DNA of 8,361 nucleotides from SMTZ1-83 sp048883405. GTDB taxonomy: Archaea > Asgardarchaeota > Thorarchaeia > Thorarchaeales > Thorarchaeaceae. The position numbers and the translations under genes were made by a program. Location: assembly GCA_048883405.1 (NCBI GenBank), contig JBHLQS010000125.1, forward strand, positions 1 to 8,361, given 5' to 3'. The stretch's first letter is position 1; each line of letters starts with the position of its first letter. Below the pieces are notes generated by a model, which was not told the DNA's origin, searched no databases, and worked only from the letters and a program-made list of their open reading frames with translations. Positions 1 to 5,189 of this stretch are shown here, piece after piece.

Positions 1-317
1 ACGAAGACAGCTGCCAGTATGAGTTGTGAAGCGGCTATGGAGAACGCCACAAGAGTGCCTAGGACCGTACCAATTGAACCTCCAAGAATCATGTAGAACC
101 CAAGCTTGAGGTCTATGTTTTGCTTTTGGGAATTAGCACCGACTAGACTTGAAACCGGGATTGACAAGAGATTCATCCCGAATGCTGAAATTAAGGCAAA
201 CCCCATCAGATTCAGTAGCGGTATTCTAATTGCTCCACCGCCTATTCCCAAGAGCCCGCTTGCAACTCCTGCAACAAACCCGATGATTCCTACTGTCTCC
301 AGCAATAGTAAGTCCAA
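1..317 (-). CDS. TSUP (TauE/SafE-like) transporter, N-terminal part, cut by window edge
   Basis: About 105 codons of the N-terminal part of a polytopic membrane protein are visible; the rest lies beyond base 1. The first helix carries the glycine-rich signature seen in the TauE/SafE (TSUP) family: GVASGLLGIGGG at about residues 17-28, followed by the IPLL segment. A second hydrophobic stretch (GFALISAFGMNLLSIPVSSL) and a third (GFYMILGGSIGTVLGTLVAF) follow, with a polar loop containing NSQKQNIDLKLG between them, as is usual in this family. TSUP proteins move sulfite, sulfonates or other small organic anions across the cytoplasmic membrane; the substrate cannot be told here. The start is set by an in-frame TGA 18 bases upstream and by GAGAGG about 9 bases before a TTG codon at 315-317. 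A second TTG at 303-305 is an alternative. It is divergent from tldD. Confidence 0.8.
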   Translation of the reverse strand, partial: MDLLLLETVGIIGFVAGVASGLLGIGGGAIRIPLLNLMGFALISAFGMNLLSIPVSSLVGANSQKQNIDLKLGFYMILGGSIGTVLGTLVAFSIAASQLILAAVF

Positions 318-514
318 ATCTCGATTCCTCTCTCACATCTTATGCTCGAAAAATGAATTTCAAGTAGGACCAGAACGTATTGCTGTTTAAGCATTAGGAT
401 GTGGCAAAGGGGACTTATGGCGATGGAGCGACTCCAAAAGCCTGCCCAACTATGACTCGAAGAGATTCTACAAACTGAGGAGGAAGACATCTATCCCACA
501 AGAGCAGTCGATGC

Positions 515-522
515 TTATTTAT
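515..522 (+). promoter_or_regulatory. TATA-like box of the tldD-pmbA operon
   Basis: TTATTTAT inside the direct repeat, an A/T-rich octamer in an otherwise mixed region. An archaeal transcript would start about 24-28 bases downstream, near 541-546, inside the AGCGA-GGTA-TCGCT palindrome. This leaves a leader of about 70 bases before ATG 616. The equivalent box is conserved in copy 2 (TATTTATA at 3513-3520), which supports its use. The start point is inferred, not measured. Confidence 0.5.
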
Positions 523-535
523 GAGAGCCCTCTCC

Positions 536-549
536 AGCGAGGTATCGCT
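536..549. promoter_or_regulatory. Palindromic putative operator, copy 1
   Basis: AGCGA-GGTA-TCGCT is a perfect 5-base inverted repeat around a 4-base centre. It lies about 21 bases after the TATA-like box, so it should overlap the transcript start, where a bound repressor would block initiation. It is identical in copy 2. It could also form a short hairpin at the very 5' end of the mRNA. The regulator is not encoded in this window. Confidence 0.45.
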
Positions 550-565
550 TCAGACAAATCGCCAT

Positions 566-582
566 TCAGTCATTCTGACTGA
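566..582 (+). promoter_or_regulatory. Leader inverted repeat TCAGTC-N5-GACTGA, copy 1
   Basis: Six-base perfect arms flank ATTCT. The arms are identical in copy 2, while the loop differs by one base (GTTCT). A change confined to the loop is compatible with selection on the stem, either as an RNA hairpin or as a dimeric protein site. It lies just upstream of the purine tract GAAGGA (587-592), so it could affect ribosome access or mRNA stability. Confidence 0.4.
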
Positions 583-605
583 TGATGAAGGACCATGAAT
601 TAGCT

Positions 606-611
606 GGTGAT
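606..611 (+). promoter_or_regulatory. Shine-Dalgarno site GGTGAT that decides the tldD start
   Basis: GGTGAT complements part of the archaeal 16S 3' end (pairing to GGAGGTGATC) and lies 4 bases before ATG 616. That register matches the other genes here. The upstream GAAGGA at 587-592, inherited with the repeat, is 23 bases from this ATG, too far to serve it. The GTG at 607, an alternative start, lies inside this site. Confidence 0.55.
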
Positions 612-615
612 AGAT

Positions 616-2007
616 ATGATTAGAGACCTTCTCAGTCGTGTCATAGATAATAGACCTGATGGTGCTCATGTTGAGGCAAGATACCACCAGAGAAAGTACA
701 CTCAGGTACGAGTCGAAAAGGGAACCATCGAGAGAGCTCTTGTTGATGACTACGCAGGAATTGGTGTAAGAGTGCTTGCTGATGGGGCTTGGGGATATGC
801 TAGCACAAGTAGGTTGGAAAATGCCGCAGTAGACGAGGCGCTTGACAACGCACATAGAGCCGCTAAGAATCTGGCTCGGACTAAGAAGGACAAGATCGAG
901 TTGGCACCTATAGAGCCAATCACTGGGACATACAAATCAATTGGCAATGACCCGTTTTCAAACCATGATATTGAGGAGTTAGTAGAGATTGCCATAGAAA
1001 CAGACAAAGCAATCCTTGATGCGAATGAGAAGATCAAAGGGTCCAACGTGTGGCTACGTGAACCTGCCAATCACCGTTTCACTATGAACTCTGACGGGAC
1101 GGATGTTGAGCTAATTGATAGCAGACCCAGTGTCATCATACAGGCTATTGCATCTGAGGCGGGAAAAGTTGTCCCCTATTGGGATACTATTGGCATCACA
1201 GGGGGCTGGGAGATTTTTGAGAAGCGACCACCTGAAGAGATGGTGAAGAAATCGACTGAACTGGCTGCTAAGCTCCTAAATGCATCTTTGCCAAAAGGTG
1301 GCAAACAGACCATCGTGATGGCCTCACCAGTTGTTGGAGTCATCTGCCATGAGGCCATTGGCCACACCGCAGAGGCAGACATTGTTCTATCTGGAAGTGC
1401 CGCTGCAGGGAAGATTGGCAAGAAGGTAGCCAGCGAACACATCACAATGGTAGACTCTGGAGAGCAAGACTACGCAGCTGGATGGCTAGCGGTGGATGAT
1501 GCAGGAGTGAAAGCAACTCGGACTGTGATTATTGAGAAAGGTATAATGAAGTCCTATCTTCATAGTAGAGCTACGGCACATCATTTCGGTGTTGAGCCAA
1601 CGGGGAACGAACGGGCATTCGAATACCATAATGAACCAATCATTAGAATGAGAAACACTTACCTTGAGCCAGGAAACTTCTCTGACGAGGAGATTCTTGA
1701 AGGGATCAAGTTTGGTTACCTCTGTGTGAATCCGGCAGGAGGGCAGGCAGATTCCAGCGCGGAGTTCATGTTCAATATGTTTGAGGCGTATGAAATCAAA
1801 GATGGAGAGATTGGTGAACCTGTCAGGAACATGGCTCTAACGGGCAATGCTTTTGAAGTACTGGAAACAGTTGACGCTGTGGGTAGGAATTGGGAATTGA
1901 ACATGGGTGCGGGACACTGTGGAAAAGGCCAAGCTGCGAAAGTAGATGGTGGCGGAGGCATGACTCGCGCAGTGGCATTAGTATCTGGCGAGGCAGGAGG
2001 TGCATGA
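616..2007 (+). CDS. tldD: TldD family metallopeptidase subunit
   Basis: A 463-residue protein that matches TldD in length and layout. The zinc-peptidase signature HEAIGH is at residues 245-250, in VICHEAIGHTAEAD, and corresponds to the HExxxH motif of E. coli TldD. Near the C-terminus, GHCGKGQ has Cys435 where E. coli TldD has its third zinc ligand. The conserved segment GYLCVNPAGGQADSS precedes it. TldD forms a heterodimer with TldE/PmbA in the cytoplasm; in E. coli the pair cuts unfolded peptides and matures microcin B17, and CcdA is another substrate. All catalytic residues are present, so the enzyme should be active. ATG 616 is preferred over GTG 607, which lies only three codons upstream just after an in-frame TAG (601-603), because of the GGTGAT site. 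It is followed at once by pmbA. Its own peptide substrate is not evident. Confidence 0.93.
   Translation: MIRDLLSRVIDNRPDGAHVEARYHQRKYTQVRVEKGTIERALVDDYAGIGVRVLADGAWGYASTSRLENAAVDEALDNAHRAAKNLARTKKDKIELAPIEPITGTYKSIGNDPFSNHDIEELVEIAIETDKAILDANEKIKGSNVWLREPANHRFTMNSDGTDVELIDSRPSVIIQAIASEAGKVVPYWDTIGITGGWEIFEKRPPEEMVKKSTELAAKLLNASLPKGGKQTIVMASPVVGVICHEAIGHTAEADIVLSGSAAAGKIGKKVASEHITMVDSGEQDYAAGWLAVDDAGVKATRTVIIEKGIMKSYLHSRATAHHFGVEPTGNERAFEYHNEPIIRMRNTYLEPGNFSDEEILEGIKFGYLCVNPAGGQADSSAEFMFNMFEAYEIKDGEIGEPVRNMALTGNAFEVLETVDAVGRNWELNMGAGHCGKGQAAKVDGGGGMTRAVALVSGEAGGA
1995..2002 (+). promoter_or_regulatory. Shine-Dalgarno AGGAGGTG that decides the pmbA start
   Basis: An eight-base match to the archaeal anti-Shine-Dalgarno sequence lies inside the last tldD codons, 6 bases before ATG 2009. 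It favours this ATG over the in-frame GTG at 2000, which overlaps the site itself. Confidence 0.7.
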
Positions 2008-2008
2008 G

Positions 2009-3355
2009 ATGAGTAGGGAGCTAATACCACTCATCGAACCTATTTTGAAGGAAGCACAGAAACTTGGAGCTGAAGAAGCAGAAATCTATGCTCAAAGCAT
2101 CAACTCAAAGGATGTGAACATTGAGTCCAATAATCTGAAGTCAGCAGTCAGCCAAGTGCTTGAGGGAGCAGGAATTCGCATTCTAAAGAACAGATCCATA
2201 GGATTTGCCAGTGTGAACTCTCTAGGTGAGAAGAATCTGAAAGAGGGAGTGAAGAACGCTGTAGCAATTGCTGGCGTAACACCATCAATGGACCACTACC
2301 GCCTTTCACCAGCAAAAGAGATCACCAAAGTTCCGAAACTCTATGATTCCGCGGTTGCAGACATGTCCATGGACGATGCAATAGGAAAAGCTGAGGTATT
2401 ACTCAAATCAGCTCAGCAAGTCGATCCGCGAGTCAAGGTGGATAGCGCCACATTCTCAGCTTCAACTTGTGATGCTGCAATTGTGACTTCAACAGGCATA
2501 GAGGCTTCTGAACAGAAATCATCTCTTGGTTGGTTTATACTGGGAATGGCTGTAGATGGAGAAGACATTGGCTCGCTTGACTATGAAGTGAATGAGTGTG
2601 TTAGCCTGAAGGATGCGGAACCAGAGGCCTCCGGACGAATGCTAGGGGAGAAGGTGTTGGAATATCTCAATGCAGAGAAGACAGAATCCTTTGAAGGCCC
2701 TGCGATATTATCAGCTGATGCATTAGGTGACCTGATAGATGTGGTCATCCAGTCTGCCTCGGCAAGTAAGATCCAAGCAGATGCAAGCTATCTGAAGGAC
2801 AGATTAGGCGAGAAGGTCTTCTCAGAATCCCTCACGATAATTGATGATGGCACACTTGAGAACAAGACTGGTAGCACTTCCTTCGACAGAGAAGGAGTTC
2901 CACACACGAAATATTCCATTGTGGAAAAGGGGGTATTCAAAGGAGTTCTGTATGATACCTTCACGGCAAACAAAGAGAGTTTGGAGTCCTCTGGACATGC
3001 TTTTGGGTCGTTCAGACAGACACCAACAATTCAAGGAACAAATCTTGAGATAGAAAAGGGATCTCAGACACTAGAGAGTATGATTTCAGAGATTAGCCAT
3101 GGGCTCTATATTCCAAGAATTAGTGCATTCCCTGATCCAGTATCGGGGGACTTTGCAGGTCCTGTTAAAGGAGGGCAGCTCATCAAGAACGGCGAAATCG
3201 TTAGCACTCTCAAAGAGATAACAATCACTGGAAATCTCTTTGAAGCTTTGAAGAATATCACTGCAATAAGTAAGGAGTGTAAGTTCTCAGCCTTTCAAGG
3301 ACAGTCAGCATTGTTTCCAGAAATCACGGTAGCAGGAATGAAGTTTGCCTGCTGA
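2009..3355 (+). CDS. pmbA: PmbA/TldE family subunit, partner of TldD
   Basis: A 448-residue protein of the PmbA/TldE half of the TldD/PmbA family. It lacks the HExxxH motif, as expected for the non-catalytic partner that shapes the substrate channel of the heterodimer. The C-terminal block is characteristic: GDFAGPVKGGQLIKNGEIV followed by EITITGNLFEALKNI, close to the GDF...NGEI...EITI.GNL pattern of PmbA. The middle contains the less conserved TSTGIEASEQ and TFTANKES segments, also typical. The ATG follows the tldD TGA by a single base and has an AGGAGGTG site, so the two are translationally coupled and made in near-equal amounts. No truncation is seen. Family assignment is secure; the physiological peptide substrate is not known. 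Confidence 0.92.
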   Translation: MSRELIPLIEPILKEAQKLGAEEAEIYAQSINSKDVNIESNNLKSAVSQVLEGAGIRILKNRSIGFASVNSLGEKNLKEGVKNAVAIAGVTPSMDHYRLSPAKEITKVPKLYDSAVADMSMDDAIGKAEVLLKSAQQVDPRVKVDSATFSASTCDAAIVTSTGIEASEQKSSLGWFILGMAVDGEDIGSLDYEVNECVSLKDAEPEASGRMLGEKVLEYLNAEKTESFEGPAILSADALGDLIDVVIQSASASKIQADASYLKDRLGEKVFSESLTIIDDGTLENKTGSTSFDREGVPHTKYSIVEKGVFKGVLYDTFTANKESLESSGHAFGSFRQTPTIQGTNLEIEKGSQTLESMISEISHGLYIPRISAFPDPVSGDFAGPVKGGQLIKNGEIVSTLKEITITGNLFEALKNITAISKECKFSAFQGQSALFPEITVAGMKFAC

Positions 3356-3405
3356 TGAATCTCGAATTTGACAAAGGTGAACGTATTATTCCGATGTTAG
3401 CGAAG

Positions 3406-3436
3406 CCTATTCAAAGCTGAGAATGTTTTGAACAGG
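3406..3436. terminator. Imperfect inverted repeat downstream of pmbA, possible terminator
   Basis: Ten-base arms with one mismatch flank an 11-base loop, 50 bases after the pmbA stop. No T-run follows directly, so termination is only a suggestion; it may be a binding site or chance. Confidence 0.25.
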
Positions 3437-3512
3437 TACTAAGTTAGGAGCATTTCAATCATAGCTTGTTTTCGACTTATCCATATCTAAAATGTGCCTC
3501 CAATTCGATGCC

Positions 3513-3520
3513 TATTTATA
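3513..3520 (+). promoter_or_regulatory. TATA-like box of the FAD/Fe-S operon
   Basis: TATTTATA, closer to an archaeal TATA consensus than the copy 1 box. It predicts a transcript start near 3539-3544, within the conserved palindrome, and a leader of about 55 bases. Confidence 0.55.
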
Positions 3521-3532
3521 AGGGTCATTTAC

Positions 3533-3546
3533 AGCGAGGTATCGCT
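3533..3546. promoter_or_regulatory. Palindromic putative operator, copy 2
   Basis: The same 14-base sequence as at 536-549 with no change, although flanking bases on the 5' side have diverged. Position relative to the TATA-like box is also the same, which favours a repressor site over a chance palindrome. Confidence 0.45.
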
Positions 3547-3562
3547 TTAGACAAATCACCAT

Positions 3563-3579
3563 TCAGTCGTTCTGACTGA
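3563..3579 (+). promoter_or_regulatory. Leader inverted repeat TCAGTC-N5-GACTGA, copy 2
   Basis: Arms identical to 566-582, loop GTTCT in place of ATTCT. It ends 4 bases before the GGAGGA ribosome site at 3584-3589, so a folded stem would sit against the ribosome binding site of the FAD oxidoreductase gene. Confidence 0.4.
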
Positions 3580-3583
3580 TGAT

Positions 3584-3589
3584 GGAGGA
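3584..3589 (+). promoter_or_regulatory. Shine-Dalgarno GGAGGA that decides the FAD oxidoreductase start
   Basis: GGAGGA lies 7 bases before GTG 3597, the expected spacing. The in-frame ATGs at 3579 and 3582 precede this site, and the second hairpin arm ends at 3579, so starting there would need a leaderless or unaided mechanism. Confidence 0.6.
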
Positions 3590-3596
3590 TCATCGA

Positions 3597-5117
3597 GTGA
3601 GCAACTACAATAAGGTCACCGACGAGGTGGTCAAGAAGCTCGTAGCTACATGTGGCGAGAAATATGTCACGACGAGCGAACCACTTCGCCACAGCTATAT
3701 GGCTAGAGGCATTATGGGTCTTGAGGCAGTTCTGCCCGAGGTAATTGTAAGACCTTCAAACGCGGAGGAGGTCTCCAAGATTCTCGTAGTGGCAAATGAG
3801 AACCTTAGTCCAATCACCCCGGCTGCAGGAGGTTTGAGCGGGGGTTTCGCCCTGCCTGCAATTGAACCTGGGGGCATCCTGATGGATTTGACGCGAATGA
3901 ACAAGATGGAGGTTGATACCAAGAATCGGGTCATGGTTGTTGAACCAGGTGTGCGATGCGGCGATGCTTGGCGTATCTTCAAGAAACGATGGCCTGAATG
4001 GGCACCTCCTATTCCTGATGGAGCACCACCAGGAGCTACGATTCTGGGTGATGCGATCGAACGCGGGTTCTCCCTAGTCACAGGCAAATTCGGACCACAA
4101 GCTGACATGATCATTGGGCTCGAGATAGTCTTGCCATCCGGAGAGATGTTCCGAACTGGTTCATGGGCACTTGACAATGCAAAGGCATTCTACAGATGGG
4201 GTGTAGGGCCAAATCCAGATGGTCTGTTTCTCGGTTCTCAAGGGTCCATGGGGATAGTAACCAAGGCAGCCATCAAGATAGTGCCTCATCCTCACTTCAA
4301 AACTATCGTAGCATATGGTGGGGACAGTTGGGAACATATAATCGAACCCGCTTGGGAGATAGGGACACATGAAATGGGCATTGCTGAAAACACTGTGATG
4401 GTTCAGGGCGGCAACTGGCCTCTGGTGATGACAAGATGGCCCAAGACGAATGTTCCGCTGGACTACAAGTTCTACGAGAAGATAGGCATTGACGAATACT
4501 GGATGAACAGTGAGGTGTGGGCTTGGTCACAGGAGGAGCTTGATTTCACCCTCAAGCAGATCGATGCAACTTACAAGGAATATGAGGTGAAGAAAAGCAC
4601 GAAGTGCCCTCAACAGAGTTTGCATCCCAAACAGATTGCATCCAGACTGAAGAAACCAAACCTAATTGCTGTTCCGTATGGATTGTATCAAGCTGGATTT
4701 CTCTTCATTACATGGTATTGCCCATGGCTTGAAAGTCCGAAGATGATGGAAGAATATTGTGCTGCAATGGAAAACCACGGCTTCCCTCCCACAATGTGGG
4801 TGGCATCAATTGACCATGCAAGACAGGCTATTGTGATGCCAATTCTCTGCTTTGATAGTGACGAGAAGGGGATTTTTGACAAGATCAGGGAGTTCAATTT
4901 GGAGACTACGAAAAGCTTCCTGAAGCAGGGCTGGATTAATTATAGACCTGATCCGTTTGTGCATGCCCCTGAAACTTTCACAAGAGCAAAAGAGTACTAC
5001 AAGATGCTGGTTAAGTTTAGGGAAGTGCTGGATCCGAATTTTATCCTGCATCCTGGCAGACTAGCCATTCCGTGGGGCACGGTTACAGACTTGCCAAATC
5101 CATTGGAGGGGGAGTAG
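3597..5117 (+). CDS. FAD-binding oxidoreductase of the VAO/4-cresol dehydrogenase (GlcD-like) family
   Basis: A 506-residue flavoprotein of the PCMH/VAO fold. The FAD-binding domain shows TPAAGGLSGGFALP (about 74-87), VVEPGVRCGDAW (114-125), PPGATILGDAIERG (144-157), GPQADMIIGLEIVLPSGE (166-183) and GVGPNPDGLFLGSQGSMGIVTK (202-223). The last is very close to the GxGPxxDGLF...GIVTK pattern of vanillyl-alcohol oxidase and 4-cresol dehydrogenase. The C-terminal LDPNFILHPGR (478-488) is the usual end motif of GlcD/VAO proteins. Enzymes of this group oxidise hydroxy acids or para-substituted phenols; the substrate here is unknown. It has no signal peptide and should be cytoplasmic, passing electrons to the Fe-S protein encoded next. 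The GTG start is chosen from the GGAGGA site; a start at ATG 3579 would add six residues. Whether FAD is covalently bound cannot be judged. Confidence 0.87.
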   Translation: MSNYNKVTDEVVKKLVATCGEKYVTTSEPLRHSYMARGIMGLEAVLPEVIVRPSNAEEVSKILVVANENLSPITPAAGGLSGGFALPAIEPGGILMDLTRMNKMEVDTKNRVMVVEPGVRCGDAWRIFKKRWPEWAPPIPDGAPPGATILGDAIERGFSLVTGKFGPQADMIIGLEIVLPSGEMFRTGSWALDNAKAFYRWGVGPNPDGLFLGSQGSMGIVTKAAIKIVPHPHFKTIVAYGGDSWEHIIEPAWEIGTHEMGIAENTVMVQGGNWPLVMTRWPKTNVPLDYKFYEKIGIDEYWMNSEVWAWSQEELDFTLKQIDATYKEYEVKKSTKCPQQSLHPKQIASRLKKPNLIAVPYGLYQAGFLFITWYCPWLESPKMMEEYCAAMENHGFPPTMWVASIDHARQAIVMPILCFDSDEKGIFDKIREFNLETTKSFLKQGWINYRPDPFVHAPETFTRAKEYYKMLVKFREVLDPNFILHPGRLAIPWGTVTDLPNPLEGE

Positions 5118-5120
5118 AAA

Positions 5121-5189
5121 ATGAAAACACAACTACAACGTAAGTTTCAAATGATAACCACTGGTTTTAGGAGTGATTACTATGACTAG
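5121..5189 (+). CDS. Possible 22-codon small ORF between the FAD and Fe-S genes
   Basis: ATG 5121 opens a 22-residue frame, MKTQLQRKFQMITTGFRSDY plus YD, ending at TAG 5187-5189. A strong purine tract, GGAGGGGGAG at 5105-5114 inside the end of the FAD gene, gives it a good ribosome site about 6 bases away. It overlaps the first codons of the Fe-S gene by 8 bases in another frame, so it may couple translation of the two large genes. It resembles no family I recognise, and it may be untranslated. Its size also fits a peptide substrate, but nothing else supports that. Confidence 0.25.
   Translation: MKTQLQRKFQMITTGFRSDYYD
5169..5173 (+). promoter_or_regulatory. Shine-Dalgarno AGGAG that decides the Fe-S protein start
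   Basis: AGGAGTGATT closely matches AGGAGGTGATC and lies 8 bases before ATG 5182. The in-frame GTG at 5173 overlaps it and is rejected as the start. Confidence 0.65.

Larger units (their letters stand above)
508..596 (+). repeat. Duplicated promoter/leader element, copy 1 (upstream of tldD)
   Basis: This segment aligns without gaps to 3505-3593, a constant offset of 2997 bases, with 12 mismatches in 89 positions by hand count. The distal part (from about 535) is better conserved than the stretch between the TATA-like box and the first palindrome. It contains, in order, a TATA-like box, the palindrome AGCGAGGTATCGCT, the invariant GACAAATC, the inverted repeat TCAGTC-N5-GACTGA and a purine tract GAAGGA. 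The match stops just where the coding region of the second copy's gene begins. The coincidence with two operon starts argues for a duplicated regulatory region, not a mobile element; no transposase or terminal repeats are seen. Confidence 0.9.
318..615. other. Divergent intergenic region between TSUP gene and tldD
   Basis: About 300 bases without a convincing gene. The right part (508-596) is copy 1 of the duplicated promoter/leader element described separately. The left part should hold the promoter of the minus-strand TSUP gene, but I see no clear TATA box there; TTAAAC on the minus strand near 384-389 is a weak candidate. A plus-strand frame from ATG 399 reads 18 codons to a TGA and then, in the same frame, continues about 22 more protein-like codons (LEEILQTEEEDIYPTRAVDA) to a second TGA. 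It could be a decayed gene end or chance. Confidence 0.5.
3505..3593 (+). repeat. Duplicated promoter/leader element, copy 2 (upstream of FAD oxidoreductase)
   Basis: Second copy of the 89-base element at 508-596, same orientation. It differs from copy 1 at 12 positions, 7 of them between the TATA-like box and the first palindrome. Both inverted repeats keep intact arms. Here the purine tract reads GGAGGA (3584-3589), a good Shine-Dalgarno site 7 bases before the GTG start. In copy 1 it reads GAAGGA and no well-spaced start follows. This hints that the element belongs originally to this operon. Confidence 0.9.
3356..3596. other. Intergenic region between pmbA and the FAD oxidoreductase operon
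   Basis: About 240 bases with no convincing gene. The first part should hold the 3' end of the tldD-pmbA transcript. An imperfect inverted repeat (CCTATTCAAA 3406-3415, TTTGAACAGG 3427-3436, one mismatch in ten) is the best candidate for a terminator or protein site, with a short TTTT stretch further down near 3470. The second part is copy 2 of the promoter/leader element. Confidence 0.5.

Noticed and set aside
290..490. Minus-strand frame of 66 codons in the left intergenic region
   Set aside because: It overlaps the TSUP start in a different frame, is rich in Ser, Cys and Trp, and has no recognisable domain.
566..592. C/D box-like sequence: CTGA followed by CTGATGATGA in the duplicated leader
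   Set aside because: It resembles D' and C' boxes of an archaeal guide RNA, but the boxes are only one base apart, and no upstream C box or downstream D box at guide distance is seen on either strand.
508..3593. Direct repeats as ends of a transposon or integrated element
   Set aside because: The enclosed genes are ordinary tldD and pmbA with no recombinase, the repeats each contain a promoter matched to the downstream gene, and no target-site duplication is evident.
3695..4177. Minus-strand frame of 160 codons inside the FAD gene
   Set aside because: The plus-strand FAD-binding motifs run through this whole interval, so it is an antisense shadow rich in Pro, Ser and Arg.
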